Source of the DNA: Betaproteobacteria bacterium
GTDB lineage: Bacteria; Pseudomonadota; Gammaproteobacteria; Burkholderiales; Rhodocyclaceae
Assembly: GCA_016868295.1 (NCBI GenBank)
Contig: VGHJ01000001.1
Location: 1 to 64,000, forward strand
Direction: 5' to 3'
Length of the DNA stretch: 64,000 nucleotides
Positions 53,252 through 64,000 of the stretch are shown here, piece by piece. The translations under genes were made by a program, and so were the position numbers. Below the pieces are notes generated by a model. It had not been told where the DNA came from and did no database searches. It saw nothing but the letters and a program-made list of their open reading frames with translations. The first letter of the stretch is position 1, and each line of letters begins with the position of its first letter.

Positions 53252-55009
53252 ATGATGATGCGCCGATTGTTCCTGCTGCTCTCGCTTTGCCTGTCGCTGC
53301 CGGCCTTCGCCCAGGAACTGCTCGACGTGGACAAAGCCTTCCGCCTCTCCGCCCGCGCCCTCGACGCCGGCACCCTGGAGGTGCGCTACGACATCGCCAA
53401 GGGCTACTACATGTACCGCGACAAGTTCCGCTTCGCGCTGGAGCCGGCCGAGGCGAAGGCAGGCGAGGCGCAGCTGCCGCCGGGCAAGGTGAAGAAGGAC
53501 GAGTTCTTCGGCGACGTCGAGACCTACCGCAAGGAGGTCGTCATCCTGCTGCCCTTCACCGCGCCGGCCGGGCTGGACGGCGTGACGCTGAAGGCGACCT
53601 CGCAGGGCTGCGCCGACATCGGCGTGTGCTATCCGCCCAACACGCAGACGCTGAAAGTGAGCCTGGCCGCGACGGGCGCGGCGCCGGCGGGCGCATTGCC
53701 GGCCGCGGCGCCGGACGAAGACGAGACCTCGCAGCTCGCCGGACTGCTGAAGAACGCCGGCTTCTGGCTCGTCCTCACCACCTTCTTCGGCGCCGGCGTG
53801 CTGCTCGCCTTCACGCCCTGCGTCTTCCCGATGTACCCGATCCTCTCCGGCATCATCGTCGGCCACGGCCACCACATTTCGAAGGGACGCGCCTTCACGC
53901 TGTCGATGGCCTACGTGCTGGGCATGGCCGTCACCTATGCCGCCGCCGGCGTGGCGGCGGGCCTGTCCGGCTCGATGCTCTCGGCGGCGCTGCAGAACGC
54001 CTGGGTGCTGGGCGGCTTCGCGGCGCTGTTCGTCGTCCTGTCGCTGTCGATGTTCGGCTTCTACGAGCTGCAGCTGCCGACCTTCCTGCAAAGCAAATTG
54101 TCCGAGGAATCCGGCCACATCAAGGGCGGCTCGCTGCACGGCGTCGCCGCCATGGGCGCGCTCTCGGCGCTGATCGTCGGCCCCTGCGTGGCGGCGCCGC
54201 TCGCCGGCGCGCTGCTCTACATCGCCCAGACGCGCGACGCCGTGCTCGGCGGCGCGGCGCTCTTCGCCATGGCGCTGGGCAAGGGCGTGCCGCTGGTGAT
54301 CGTCGGCGTGTCGACGCACTCGCTGCTGCCGCACACCGGGCCGTGGATGGAATCGGTGAAGAAGGCCTTCGGCGTGATGCTGCTGGCGCTGGCGATCTGG
54401 TTGGTCTCGCCGGTGCTGCCGGCCTGGGCGCATCTCGCCGCCTGGGGCGCGCTCGCCATCGGCACGGCGATCTTCCTGCGCGCCCTCGACCCGCTGCCGC
54501 CGCATGCGCACAACTGGGCGCGCTTCTGGAAGGGCGTGGGGCTCGTGCTGCTCATCGTCGGCGCGACGCAGATCGTCGGCGCGGTGGGCGGCAGCCGCGA
54601 TCCCCTGCAGCCGCTCGGCTTCCTGCGCAGCGCGGGTGCAGTGGGCGAGCATGTCGCCTTCGAGCGCGTGAAGACGTCGGCCGAGCTCGACGCGCGCCTC
54701 GCCGCCGCGGACCGGCCGGTGATGCTGGATTTCTACGCCGACTGGTGCGTCTCCTGCAAGGAGATGGAGAAATACACCTTCTCCGACGCCAAGGTGGCGG
54801 CGCAGATGCGGCGCATGATCCTGCTGCAGGTGGACGTCACCGCCAACACCGAGGAGGACAAGGCGCTCTTGAAGCGCTTCGGCCTGTTCGGCCCGCCCGG
54901 CATCATCTTCTTCGACCGCCAGGGCCAGGAGCGCAAGAACCTGCGCGTGGTCGGCTATCAGCCGGCGGATCGGTTCATAAAGGTTGTGAATACCGCCCTG
55001 GGCAGTTAG
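53252..55009 (+). CDS. dsbD: Thiol:disulfide interchange protein DsbD
   Basis: A 585-residue three-part reductase: signal peptide (1-21), N-terminal periplasmic domain with QGCADIGVCYPP, an eight-helix core with FTPCVFPMYP and VGPCVAAPLAG, and a C-terminal thioredoxin domain with DFYADWCVSCKEMEKYTF. It moves electrons from cytoplasmic thioredoxin to periplasmic substrates. Three consecutive ATGs (53252, 53255, 53258) make the exact start uncertain. Confidence 0.95.
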   Translation: MMMRRLFLLLSLCLSLPAFAQELLDVDKAFRLSARALDAGTLEVRYDIAKGYYMYRDKFRFALEPAEAKAGEAQLPPGKVKKDEFFGDVETYRKEVVILLPFTAPAGLDGVTLKATSQGCADIGVCYPPNTQTLKVSLAATGAAPAGALPAAAPDEDETSQLAGLLKNAGFWLVLTTFFGAGVLLAFTPCVFPMYPILSGIIVGHGHHISKGRAFTLSMAYVLGMAVTYAAAGVAAGLSGSMLSAALQNAWVLGGFAALFVVLSLSMFGFYELQLPTFLQSKLSEESGHIKGGSLHGVAAMGALSALIVGPCVAAPLAGALLYIAQTRDAVLGGAALFAMALGKGVPLVIVGVSTHSLLPHTGPWMESVKKAFGVMLLALAIWLVSPVLPAWAHLAAWGALAIGTAIFLRALDPLPPHAHNWARFWKGVGLVLLIVGATQIVGAVGGSRDPLQPLGFLRSAGAVGEHVAFERVKTSAELDARLAAADRPVMLDFYADWCVSCKEMEKYTFSDAKVAAQMRRMILLQVDVTANTEEDKALLKRFGLFGPPGIIFFDRQGQERKNLRVVGYQPADRFIKVVNTALGS

Positions 55010-55079
55010 CGCGAGACATACCCCCGACGGCGGTTCGCGGGTAAAATCCGCGTTTCCGCATATTCCCCTGAAGCCAAGC

Positions 55080-55685
55080 GTGTTTTCCGGAATCGTCGCC
55101 GCCACCGGCAGGATCACCCATCTGCAGGCCCTGGAGAAGGGGCTGCGCCTCACCGTCGAGGCGCCCGGCCTCGACCTCACCGACGTCGCGCTGGGCGACT
55201 CGATCGCCCACGGCGGGGTCTGCCTCACCGTCATCGAGAAGGCCGGCGCTTCTGACAAACCCAGCTACAAGGTGGACGTCTCGCGCGAGACGCTGGACTG
55301 CACCGTCGGCCTGGATGCGCCGGGCGAGGTGAATCTGGAGAAGGCGCTGCGCCTGGCCGACCGCCTCGGCGGCCATCTCGTCACCGGCCATGTCGACGGC
55401 GTCGGCGAGGTGCTCAGGTTCGAGCCCATCGGCGAGAGCCACGAGCTGGTCATCCGCGCGCCGAAGCCGCTGGCGAAGTACATCGCGCGCAAGGGCTCGG
55501 TCACCGTCGACGGCGTCAGCCTGACGGTGAACCGTGTCAGCGGGACTGACTTTTCCATCAACCTGATCCCGCACACCGTGGCGGTGACGACGCTCAAGCG
55601 CCTGCAGGCGGGAGCCAGGGTCAATCTCGAGATCGACCTCGTCGCCCGCTACATCGAGCGCATGCTGACGGCCGAAAACGAATGA
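55080..55685 (+). CDS. ribE: Riboflavin synthase (alpha subunit)
   Basis: A 201-residue protein with two lumazine-binding barrels: FSGIVAATGRITHL, HGGVCLTVIEKAG and GHLVTGHVDGVGEV, then SVTVDGVSLTVNRVSG and LIPHTVAVTTL. It dismutates 6,7-dimethyl-8-ribityllumazine to riboflavin. The start is GTG 55080. TAAAAT (55042) is a possible -10. No FMN riboswitch is recognisable in the 70 bp upstream, so the operon appears constitutive. Confidence 0.94.
   Translation: MFSGIVAATGRITHLQALEKGLRLTVEAPGLDLTDVALGDSIAHGGVCLTVIEKAGASDKPSYKVDVSRETLDCTVGLDAPGEVNLEKALRLADRLGGHLVTGHVDGVGEVLRFEPIGESHELVIRAPKPLAKYIARKGSVTVDGVSLTVNRVSGTDFSINLIPHTVAVTTLKRLQAGARVNLEIDLVARYIERMLTAENE
55544..55554 (+). repeat. GACTGACTTTT motif, exact
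   Basis: Exact copy inside ribE, read in a frame that gives Gly-Thr-Asp-Phe, different from the frame used in the ABC ATPase and rapZ. See findings. Confidence 0.7.
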
Positions 55686-56791
55686 CCGCCTTATCCCCCA
55701 TACAAGACATCATCGCGGAGATCCGCGCCGGCCGCATGGTCGTGCTGGTCGACGAGGAGGACCGCGAGAACGAGGGCGACCTGGTGCTCGCCGCCGACTG
55801 CGTCACCCCCGAGGCGATCAACTTCATGGCCAAGCACGGCCGCGGCCTGATCTGTCTGACACTGACCGAGGCGCGCTGCCGACAGCTCGATCTCCCCCTC
55901 ATGGTGCGCGACAACCGCTCGCCGCACGGCACCGCCTTCACGCTCTCGATCGAGGCGGCCGAGGGCGTCACCACCGGCATCTCGGCGCACGACCGCTCGC
56001 GCACGGTGCAGGCGGCGGTGGCGAAGAACGCCCGGTCCTCCGACATCGTCCAGCCCGGCCACATCTTCCCGCTCATGGCGCAGAATGGCGGCGTGCTGGT
56101 GCGCGCCGGCCACACCGAGGCCGGCTGCGACCTCGCCCAGCTCGCCGGGCGCGAACCGGCGGCGGTGATCTGCGAAATCCTCAAGGACGACGGCACCATG
56201 GCGCGCCTGCCCGATCTCATCGAGTTCGCCAAGGCGCACAACCTGAAGATCGGCGCCATCGCCGACCTCATCCGCTACCGCAGCGAGAACGAGACCCTGG
56301 TCGAGCGCATCGCCGAGAAGGACGTCTCCTGCGTGCATGGCGACTTCCATCTCGTCGCCTATCGCGAGAAGACCGGCGGCGACGTGCATCTCGCCCTGGT
56401 GCGCGGCCGCATCCGCGGCGAGGAGGAAACCCTGGTGCGGGTGCACGAGCCGATCACCGTGCTCGACTTCCTCGACTGCCAGAGCGAGCGCCACAGCTTC
56501 AGCGTGGACCGCGCCATGCGCACCATCGCCAAGCACGGCAGCGGCGTCATCGTGCTGCTGCGCCGCGCCAGTTCGACGCCCGACCTCCTCGCCGCGCTGC
56601 AGAGCGACGGCGACGGCGTTCGCCCCGCCGCCAAGTGGGACCCGCGCCTCTACGGCACCGGCGCGCAGATCCTGCGTGACCTCGGCGTGCGCCGCATGAA
56701 GCTGCTCGCCAGCCCGCGCAAGATGCCGAGCATGGCGGGCTTCCAGCTGGAGATCACCGGCTACCTCGCACCCGAAGAAGCAAAGGCATAG
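55682..56791 (+). CDS. ribBA: Dihydroxybutanone-phosphate synthase with degenerate GTP cyclohydrolase II domain (RibBA/RibBX)
   Basis: A 369-residue protein. Residues 1-205 are a complete 3,4-dihydroxy-2-butanone 4-phosphate synthase ([46 protein letters not shown]). The C-terminal 150 residues align with GTP cyclohydrolase II but the zinc-binding Cys motif (GSLRCDCG type) and nucleophile region are missing, a form called RibBX in other proteobacteria. GTP cyclohydrolase activity must come from another gene. ATG overlaps the ribE stop. Confidence 0.92.
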   Translation: MTALSPIQDIIAEIRAGRMVVLVDEEDRENEGDLVLAADCVTPEAINFMAKHGRGLICLTLTEARCRQLDLPLMVRDNRSPHGTAFTLSIEAAEGVTTGISAHDRSRTVQAAVAKNARSSDIVQPGHIFPLMAQNGGVLVRAGHTEAGCDLAQLAGREPAAVICEILKDDGTMARLPDLIEFAKAHNLKIGAIADLIRYRSENETLVERIAEKDVSCVHGDFHLVAYREKTGGDVHLALVRGRIRGEEETLVRVHEPITVLDFLDCQSERHSFSVDRAMRTIAKHGSGVIVLLRRASSTPDLLAALQSDGDGVRPAAKWDPRLYGTGAQILRDLGVRRMKLLASPRKMPSMAGFQLEITGYLAPEEAKA

Positions 56792-56798
56792 ACGACAC

Positions 56799-57272
56799 AT
56801 GGCCAGGTATGACGACATCGAGGAATTCGAACCCGACCTGAAGGGCGCCGGCCTGCGCATCGGCATCGCCATGAGCCGCTTCAACATCGACGTCAGCGAG
56901 GGCCTGCTCGGCGGCTGCACGGCGGAGCTGAAGCGTCTCGGCGTGAAAGCCTCCGACATGCAGATCGTCAGCGCACCCGGCGCGCTGGAGCTGCCGCTGA
57001 TCCTGCAGACCATGGCGCAGAGCGGCCGCTTCGACACCCTCGTCGCCCTCGGCTGCGTCATCCGCGGCGAGACCTACCACTTCGAGATCGTCTCCAACGA
57101 GTCGGCGCGCGGCATCACCGACGTGCAGCTCGCCACCGGCGTGCCCATCGCCAACGGCGTGCTCACCACCGAGGACGACGACCAGGCGCTGGCGCGCATG
57201 GTGCAGAAGGGCATGGAAGCCGGCCAGGCCGCCATCGAGATGGCGAACTTGCAGCGGCACATCAAGAAATGA
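56799..57272 (+). CDS. ribH: 6,7-dimethyl-8-ribityllumazine synthase
   Basis: A 157-residue lumazine synthase with [55 protein letters not shown] and [17 protein letters not shown]. It condenses the RibB product with the ribitylaminouracil. The gene overlaps nusB by 4 bp, the conserved arrangement. Confidence 0.96.
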   Translation: MARYDDIEEFEPDLKGAGLRIGIAMSRFNIDVSEGLLGGCTAELKRLGVKASDMQIVSAPGALELPLILQTMAQSGRFDTLVALGCVIRGETYHFEIVSNESARGITDVQLATGVPIANGVLTTEDDDQALARMVQKGMEAGQAAIEMANLQRHIKK

Positions 57273-57730
57273 AGTCTCCGCGCAGACGCGCCCGCGAATT
57301 CGCGCTGCAGGGCCTCTACCAGTGGCAGCTCGCCGGCCATGACGTGCCGTCGATCGAGGCGCATCTGGCCGGCGTCTCCGGCTTCGAGAAGATGGACCGC
57401 GCCCTGTTCGATCTGCTGCTGCGGGGCGCCATCGGCGGCGCGGCCGAGCTGGAGGCGCTCATTGCGCCGCTGCTCGACCGGCCCTATGCCGAGCTGTCGC
57501 CGATCGAGCGCGCCATCCTGCTGCTCGCCACCTTCGAGCTGCAGCGGCACCTCGAGGCGCCCTACAAGGTGGTCATCAACGAGGCCATCGAGCTGGCCAA
57601 GAGCTATGGCGGCACCGACGGCCACAAATACGTCAACGGCGTGCTCGACAAGCTCGCCGCGCAGCTCCGGCCGGACGAGGCCGGGCGCAACCATCGACGC
57701 AAAACCACGAGCCCTCCGGAGGAAACATGA
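57269..57730 (+). CDS. nusB: Transcription antitermination factor NusB
   Basis: A 153-residue all-helical protein starting [19 protein letters not shown] and containing [16 protein letters not shown] and [20 protein letters not shown] with [12 protein letters not shown]. With NusE it binds boxA of ribosomal RNA leaders. Start ATG 57269 overlaps ribH; its stop overlaps the next gene. Confidence 0.95.
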   Translation: MKSPRRRAREFALQGLYQWQLAGHDVPSIEAHLAGVSGFEKMDRALFDLLLRGAIGGAAELEALIAPLLDRPYAELSPIERAILLLATFELQRHLEAPYKVVINEAIELAKSYGGTDGHKYVNGVLDKLAAQLRPDEAGRNHRRKTTSPPEET

Positions 57731-57987
57731 GCAAGGAACCCATTGTTCGCGCCAACCCGCAGACGGCCGAGGACAAGCAAATCAAGCACTACGCCGCCGA
57801 CTGGTGGGTGTACATCGTGCTGGCGCTGTTCATCGGCGGTCTGATTTTCATGACCTATATGCTGACCATCCGCGGCGATGTCATGAACGAGTTCGGCAAG
57901 CCGGGCAGCAAGACCGCGCTGCCGCCTGCTGCCCAGTCCGCGCCGGCGGCGCCCGCTGCCGCTCCAGCACCCGCCGAAAAGAAGTAA
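57727..57987 (+). CDS. Small single-span membrane protein between nusB and thiL
   Basis: An 86-residue protein with one membrane helix (about residues 26-48, WWVYIVLALFIGGLIFMTYM) and a Pro/Ala/Lys-rich tail. It is translationally coupled to nusB (ATGA) with AGGAGG before the ATG. I do not recognise a family; small anchor-like proteins of this kind are found here in some betaproteobacteria. Confidence 0.65.
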   Translation: MSKEPIVRANPQTAEDKQIKHYAADWWVYIVLALFIGGLIFMTYMLTIRGDVMNEFGKPGSKTALPPAAQSAPAAPAAAPAPAEKK

Positions 57988-58006
57988 GCCTGTCGGCGGA
58001 GGCCAG

Positions 58007-58966
58007 GTGCCTTCCGAGTTCGAGCTGATCGCGCGCCATTTCACCCGGCCCGTGTGCCACACGGTGCTCGGTGTCGGCGACGACGCCGCGATCGTGCGCC
58101 CCGCGTCGGGCATGGATCTGGTAGTGACCACCGACATGCTGGTCGCCGGCACGCACTTCCTGCCCGACGCCGATCCGGAGGCGCTGGGCTGGAAGGCCCT
58201 CGCCGTGAATCTCTCCGACCTCGCCGCCATGGGCGCGCAGCCGCGCTGGGCGGTCGTCGCCGCCGCCCTGCCCGAAGCCGACGAGGCCTGGATCGGCGCC
58301 TTCGCGCGCGGCTTCTTCGCCTGTGCCGAGGCATTCGACGTCGACGTCATCGGCGGCGACACCACGCGCGGACCGCTCAACCTTGCCCCCACCGTTTTCG
58401 GCGAGGTGCCGCGGGGGCAGGCGCTCACCCGCGCCGGGGCGCGGGCGGGCGACGACCTGTGGGTCTCCGGCACGCCCGGGCTGGCCGCGCTGGGATTGAA
58501 CCATCGCCTGGGAAAAGTCAGCCTCCCCGACACGGCGGCGGCGCGCTGCCTCGCCGCGCTCGACCGGCCGCAGCCGCGCGTCGGCCTCGGCCTCGCGCTG
58601 CGCGGCCTGGCCACGGCGGCCATCGACGTCTCCGACGGCCTGCTCGCCGACATCGGCCACGTCCTGGAATGCTCGGCCCTGGCGGCGGACGTCGCGCTCG
58701 ACCTGCTGCCGCGCGCCGCGCTCGAAACGGGCGCGCCGGCCGAACTCGCGCGCCAATGCCTGCTCGGCGGCGGCGACGACTACGAGCTGGCCTTCTCCGC
58801 CCCGCCCGGGCGGCGCGACGAGATCGACGCGCTGGGCGCGCGGCTGGGACTGCCGCTCACCCGCATCGGCGCCCTGCGCGCCGGTCCGGTGGCGGAACTC
58901 GTCCTGCGCGACGCCGCCGGCCGGCCGCTGCCCCCGGCCCAGCACGGCTTCGACCACTTCGCCTGA
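58007..58966 (+). CDS. thiL: Thiamine-monophosphate kinase
   Basis: A 319-residue PurM-like kinase: LGVGDDAAIV, the metal-binding VVTTDMLVAGTHFLPDADPE, LSDLAAMGAQPRW and VIGGDTTRGP, then IDVSDGLLADIGHV. It phosphorylates thiamine phosphate to the diphosphate. GTG 58007 has GGAGGCCAG in front. It overlaps pgpA by TGATG. Confidence 0.95.
   Translation: MPSEFELIARHFTRPVCHTVLGVGDDAAIVRPASGMDLVVTTDMLVAGTHFLPDADPEALGWKALAVNLSDLAAMGAQPRWAVVAAALPEADEAWIGAFARGFFACAEAFDVDVIGGDTTRGPLNLAPTVFGEVPRGQALTRAGARAGDDLWVSGTPGLAALGLNHRLGKVSLPDTAAARCLAALDRPQPRVGLGLALRGLATAAIDVSDGLLADIGHVLECSALAADVALDLLPRAALETGAPAELARQCLLGGGDDYELAFSAPPGRRDEIDALGARLGLPLTRIGALRAGPVAELVLRDAAGRPLPPAQHGFDHFA
58513..58523 (-). repeat. 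CTGACTTTT-core motif, one mismatch
   Basis: Minus strand GGCTGACTTTT inside thiL. See findings. Confidence 0.5.
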
Positions 58967-59451
58967 TGCAGAAGCCCGGCCTGCGCTTCCTCTTCGCCCA
59001 CCCGGCGCACTTCATCGCCCTGGGCTTCGGCAGCGGCCTCTCGCCCGTGGCACCGGGCACGGCCGGCACGCTGGCGGCCTGGCTGCTCTTTCCGCTGCTC
59101 CACCGCAACTTCTCCGATGCCGGCTTCCTCGCCTTCCTGCTCGCCGCCTACGTGCTCGGCATCTTCGCCGTCGGCCGCGCCGGGCGGGCGCTGGGGGTGC
59201 CCGACCACAAGGCCATCGTCTGGGACGAAATCGTGCCCTTCTGGCTGGTGCTGCTGATGACGCCGCCGGGCCTGCTCTGGCAACTGGCGGCCTTCATCTG
59301 GTTCCGCTTCTTCGACATCACGAAGCCGCAGCCGGCGCGCTGGATCGACGCCCATCTCAAGCACGGCTTCGGCGTCATGCTCGACGACCTCGTCGCCGCC
59401 GGCTACACGCTCCTGGTACTGGCTTTGTTCATGGTGATCTTCAATGGATAA
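58966..59451 (+). CDS. pgpA: Phosphatidylglycerophosphatase A
   Basis: A 161-residue membrane phosphatase: GFGSGLSPVAPGTAGTLAAW, VWDEIVPFWLV and RFFDITKPQPARWIDAHLKH with GFGVMLDDLVAAGY, the PgpA motifs. It dephosphorylates phosphatidylglycerol phosphate in the inner membrane. Overlaps thiL and the CinA-type gene. Confidence 0.95.
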   Translation: MQKPGLRFLFAHPAHFIALGFGSGLSPVAPGTAGTLAAWLLFPLLHRNFSDAGFLAFLLAAYVLGIFAVGRAGRALGVPDHKAIVWDEIVPFWLVLLMTPPGLLWQLAAFIWFRFFDITKPQPARWIDAHLKHGFGVMLDDLVAAGYTLLVLALFMVIFNG

Positions 59452-59959
59452 GGATCTCGAACAGTTGTCTTTTCTCGTCGGCGAGGCCCTGCTTTCGCGC
59501 AAACTCATGCTCGCCTGCGCCGAATCCTGCACCGGCGGCTGGGTGGCCGAGGCGGTCACCGCCACGGCCGGCAGCTCGAGCTGGTTCGAGCGCGGCTTCG
59601 TCACCTATTCCAACGCGGCCAAGCAGGAACTGCTCGACGTGCAGGCCGACACGCTGCGACGGCACGGGGCGGTGAGCGAGGCCGTCGTGGCGGAAATGGC
59701 GGCCGGGGCGCTGCGGCGCAGCCATGCCCAGGTCGCCCTCGCCATTTCGGGGGTGGCGGGGCCCACGGGTGGCTCACCGGATAAGCCAGTGGGGACCGTA
59801 TGCTTTGCCTGGGTCCTGCGCGGAGAAGCCCCGACGACCGGCACCCGGCGCTTCGCCGGAGATCGCGAAGCGGTGCGCCGGCAATCGGTTCTTCATGCCC
59901 TGCAGGGCCTGCTGGACAGACTCGGCGAAGCAAGCACTGACATACATACAACCTGTTGA
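59444..59959 (+). CDS. CinA C-terminal-domain amidohydrolase (PncC-type)
   Basis: A 171-residue protein equal to the CinA C-terminal domain alone: LACAESCTGGWVAEAVTATA with GSSSWFERGFVTYSNAAK and AISGVAGPTGGSPDKPVGTV. Stand-alone forms deamidate nicotinamide mononucleotide (PncC). It precedes recA, as cinA often does. Its 3' end includes a poor CTG-N10-type sequence that I do not accept as an SOS box. Confidence 0.93.
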   Translation: MDKDLEQLSFLVGEALLSRKLMLACAESCTGGWVAEAVTATAGSSSWFERGFVTYSNAAKQELLDVQADTLRRHGAVSEAVVAEMAAGALRRSHAQVALAISGVAGPTGGSPDKPVGTVCFAWVLRGEAPTTGTRRFAGDREAVRRQSVLHALQGLLDRLGEASTDIHTTC

Positions 59960-60047
59960 AAAACGACATGTTTTTGAGGATCATGCCCTGCCCGCCGACC
60001 CAGCAAAGACTGTGCCATAATTCAACCGACACCCTGTGAGGAACACT

Positions 60048-61063
<1,016 letters not shown>

Positions 61064-61067
<4 letters not shown>

Positions 61068-61498
61068 GCGCGGAACTGAAAAACAAGGCGCTGCGGCTGC
61101 TCGCCCGCCGCGAACATACCCGCGCCGAACTGGCGAACAAGCTTTCCGGCGAGGCCGGCCGGGACGAGGTCGACGCGATGCTCGACCGGCTGCAGCAGGC
61201 CGGGCTGCTCTCGGATGCGCGCTTCGCCGAGTCGCTCGTCGCCGCGCGCGGCGCCCGTTACGGTGCGGCACGCCTGCGTCATGACCTGAGGGTCAAGGGC
61301 GTCGCCGAGGAGATCATCGCCGGCGCCCTGCCGCAGGATGCCGAGGGCGAGGCGGCGCGGGCGCGCGAGGTCCGGCGGCGCAAGTTCGGCGCGGCGCCGG
61401 CCGACCGCGCCGACTACGCGCGCCAGGCGCGCTTTCTGCAAAGCCGCGGCTTTGCCGCCGACGTCATCCGGCGCGTATTGAAGGAAATCGAAGAGTGA
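61064..61498 (+). CDS. recX: Regulatory protein RecX
   Basis: A 144-residue helical protein with [19 protein letters not shown], the repeat [20 protein letters not shown] and [20 protein letters not shown] with [13 protein letters not shown]. RecX limits RecA filaments. TTG 61064 overlaps the recA stop (TTGA), so translation is coupled. Confidence 0.93.
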
Positions 61499-61507
61499 GC
61501 GCCGTCC

Positions 61508-61600
61508 GCCGGGCCGCCCCAAGGACGGCGCGGCCAACAACATGGAGCCGCGCAGCGGCGAACAACCGTCACCCCCTTCCCGGGGAAGGGGGTTGGGGGG
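61508..61600. repeat. Dispersed GC-rich repeat, copy B (between recX and lptB)
   Basis: Shares GCCGGGCCGCCCCAAGG, a middle GGCGAACAACCGTCACCCCC and a final G-run with copy A. The right part is a perfect zero-loop palindrome, CCCCCTTCCC against GGGGAAGGGGG. It lies just after recX and may affect message stability between the two units. Confidence 0.78.
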
Positions 61601-61611
61601 AAGGTCATTAA

Positions 61612-62334
<723 letters not shown>

Positions 62335-62376
62335 GGCTCCCACCAGCCTACGCCAGCAGAACCGCACTCTCGGCCG

Positions 62377-63798
62377 ATGAAACAGACCCTTCAGCTCAAG
62401 CTCTCGCAGCACCTGGCGCTGACGCCGCAACTGCAGCAGTCGATCCGGCTGCTGCAGCTCTCGACGCTCGAGCTGAACCAGGAAATCGAGACCTTCCTGC
62501 AGGACAACCCCCTGCTCGAGCGCGAGGACGAGCCGGCGCCGGAAGCGCCGGCCTATGCCGCCTCGGGCGATGCCCTGCAGACGCCCGCCGAATCGCTCGA
62601 CGGCGCCCCGCCGGAGCCGAACTTCGGCGATGCCGTCCCGGCCGACTGGATCGGCGAAGGCGGCGCCTCCCCCTCGCGCGACGACCGCAACGACGACGAA
62701 CCCTCCTTTGCCGAGATCCAGGCGGCTGCCACCTCCCTGCGCGACCACCTCGACGCCCAGTTGGCCATGATGCCGCTCTCCGAGTGCGACCGCAGCCTGG
62801 TGCGCCTGCTCATCGAGGCGCTCGACGACGACGGTTATCTGGCGCAAAGCCTGGAAGAGCTGGCCGAAATGCTGCCGCCGGAACTGGAGGTCGACCTCGA
62901 CGAGCTGCAGATCGCGCTCAAGCACCTGCAGAACTTCGATCCGCCCGGCATCGGCGCGCGCAACGCCTCGGAGTGCCTGGCGCTGCAGCTGGCCAACCTG
63001 CCCGCATCGCGCACGCGCGACCTGGCGCTGAAGATCGTGCGCAACCACCTCGACCAGCTCGCCGCGCGCGACTACGTGCGGCTGCGCAAGGCGGTGGCTT
63101 GCGGCGAGGAGGAACTGCGCGAGGCGCAGGCGCTGATCCGCTCGCTCAACCCGCGCCCCGGCGCGCAGTTCTCGCCGGCCGACACGCGCTACGTCGTGCC
63201 CGACGTCGTCGTGCGCAAGGTGCGCGGCCATTGGGTCGCCTCGCTCAACGCCGAGGCGATGCCGAAGCTGCGCATCAACCGCCTCTACGCCGACATCCTG
63301 CAGGGCCAGCGCGGTTCCGGCCTCGCCAGCCAGCTGCAGGAGGCGAAGTGGCTGATCAAGAACGTGCAGCAGCGCTTCGAGACCATCCAGCGCGTCTCGC
63401 AGGCCATCGTCGAGCGCCAGCGCCAGTTCTTCGAGCACGGCGAGGTGGCGATGCGGCCGCTCACGCTGCGCGAGATCGCCGACCAGCTCGGCCTGCACGA
63501 GTCGACCATCTCGCGCGTGACGACGCAGAAGTACATGGCCTCGCCGCGCGGCGTCTATGAACTGAAGTACTTCTTCGGCAGCCATGTCGCCACCGAGGCG
63601 GGCGGCGCCGCCTCCTCCACCGCCATCCGCGCGCTCATCAAGCAGCTGGTCGGCGCCGAGGACGGGAAGAAGCCGCTCTCCGACGCCCAGCTCGCCGAGA
63701 TCCTCGGCCAGCAGGGCATCGTCGTGGCGCGCCGCACCGTGGCAAAGTACCGCGAAGCCATGAACATCCCGCCGGTCAACCTGAGGAAGTCGATCTGA
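62377..63798 (+). CDS. rpoN: RNA polymerase sigma54 factor
   Basis: A 473-residue sigma54: Gln-rich region I ([20 protein letters not shown] and [20 protein letters not shown]), an acidic region II, core-binding region, helix-turn-helix ([20 protein letters not shown]) and the RpoN box [10 protein letters not shown]. It is required for the -24/-12 promoter of the phenol operon at 35645-35659. Confidence 0.96.
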   Translation: MKQTLQLKLSQHLALTPQLQQSIRLLQLSTLELNQEIETFLQDNPLLEREDEPAPEAPAYAASGDALQTPAESLDGAPPEPNFGDAVPADWIGEGGASPSRDDRNDDEPSFAEIQAAATSLRDHLDAQLAMMPLSECDRSLVRLLIEALDDDGYLAQSLEELAEMLPPELEVDLDELQIALKHLQNFDPPGIGARNASECLALQLANLPASRTRDLALKIVRNHLDQLAARDYVRLRKAVACGEEELREAQALIRSLNPRPGAQFSPADTRYVVPDVVVRKVRGHWVASLNAEAMPKLRINRLYADILQGQRGSGLASQLQEAKWLIKNVQQRFETIQRVSQAIVERQRQFFEHGEVAMRPLTLREIADQLGLHESTISRVTTQKYMASPRGVYELKYFFGSHVATEAGGAASSTAIRALIKQLVGAEDGKKPLSDAQLAEILGQQGIVVARRTVAKYREAMNIPPVNLRKSI

Positions 63799-63868
63799 GC
63801 GGCCGTTAACCCTTTCACACAGGGCTCCTGCTCACCGCGACGGAGCCCGCCCTAGCCAAGGAGCCAAC

Positions 63869-64000
63869 ATGAACATGAACATCAGCGGGCATCACCTCGA
63901 AGTCACGCCGGCCATCCGCGATTACGTGCAGGCGAAGCTGGAGCGGGTCCTCCGGCACTTCGACCACGTCACCGCCGTGCATGTCATCCTCTCGGTGGAG
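63869..64000 (+). CDS. hpf: Ribosome hibernation-promoting factor, partial
   Basis: The first 44 codons ([20 protein letters not shown] and [14 protein letters not shown]) match the start of HPF/RaiA proteins that dimerise or stabilise idle ribosomes. An AAGGAG ribosome site precedes ATG 63869. The gene leaves the window at 64000. The 70-bp gap after rpoN is otherwise empty. Confidence 0.92.
   Translation, partial: MNMNISGHHLEVTPAIRDYVQAKLERVLRHFDHVTAVHVILSVE

Noticed and set aside
55010-55079. FMN riboswitch upstream of ribE
   Set aside because: Only 70 bp are available and none of the conserved RFN blocks is visible.
59936-59954. Possible LexA/SOS box upstream of recA
   Set aside because: CTG-N10 is followed by AAC instead of CAG and the sequence overlaps the end of the CinA-type gene; too weak to call.

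Overview
The window is high-GC (about two thirds G+C), densely coding chromosomal DNA of a betaproteobacterium. The combination of anaerobic phenol degradation by phenylphosphate synthase/carboxylase, polyhydroxyalkanoate synthase, a MerR-controlled leucine catabolic operon and betaproteobacterial gene neighbourhoods (argS-SPOR-dsbA, ribE-ribBA-ribH-nusB-thiL-pgpA, recA-recX, lptB-rpoN-hpf) points to Rhodocyclales near Thauera/Aromatoleum/Azoarcus. The genus is inference; no rRNA or tRNA gene was seen.

Layout. 1-2.0 kb: housekeeping genes on the minus strand (Lon-N domain protein, Gx transporter, NusG domain II protein, rapZ). 2.1-5.3 kb: a crotonase, a DMT exporter, two gene remnants (an iorA/iorB-like fusion scar and an alpha/beta hydrolase fragment) and a bactofilin joined to a transmembrane/periplasmic part. 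5.4-18.4 kb: one long minus-strand leucine/isovalerate (liu) operon headed by a MerR regulator (LiuR), with two near-identical palindromic operators over a sigma70-like promoter. It carries isovaleryl-CoA dehydrogenase, methylcrotonyl-CoA carboxylase, methylglutaconyl-CoA hydratase, HMG-CoA lyase, a thiolase, a second acyl-CoA dehydrogenase and four thioesterases. Divergent from it are a metallo-beta-lactamase-fold hydrolase and class I PhaC, so acetyl-CoA production and carbon storage lie side by side.

23.7-37.7 kb is the anaerobic phenol island. PpsABC phosphorylates phenol to phenylphosphate and PpcABCD carboxylates it to 4-hydroxybenzoate. A third UbiD-like protein, a UbiX flavin prenyltransferase, an archaeal-type (DUF120) riboflavin kinase homologue and a truncated Nudix protein form an apparent prenyl-FMN supply module, followed by a flavin-reductase/PNPOx-like protein and a PaaK-type CoA ligase. 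Upstream sit a textbook -24/-12 promoter, two XylR/DmpR-type upstream sites and a divergent XylR_N-V4R-AAA+ activator; sigma54 itself (rpoN) is encoded at 62.4 kb.

38-64 kb: a DUF4143 ATPase, dsbA, SPOR protein, argS, ubiB, a sodium:solute symporter, a lower-GC BglII-type restriction-modification pair, a VanZ protein, an ABC-2 exporter whose ATPase contains an in-frame repeat insertion, cutA, dsbD, the riboflavin operon, thiL-pgpA-cinA, recA-recX, lptB, rpoN and the start of hpf.

The most notable unexplained signal is a short AT-rich word, GACTGACTTTT, with five exact copies and several near copies in both strands, in genes (different frames) and between genes. It behaves like a DNA-level signature such as an uptake or architecture motif.
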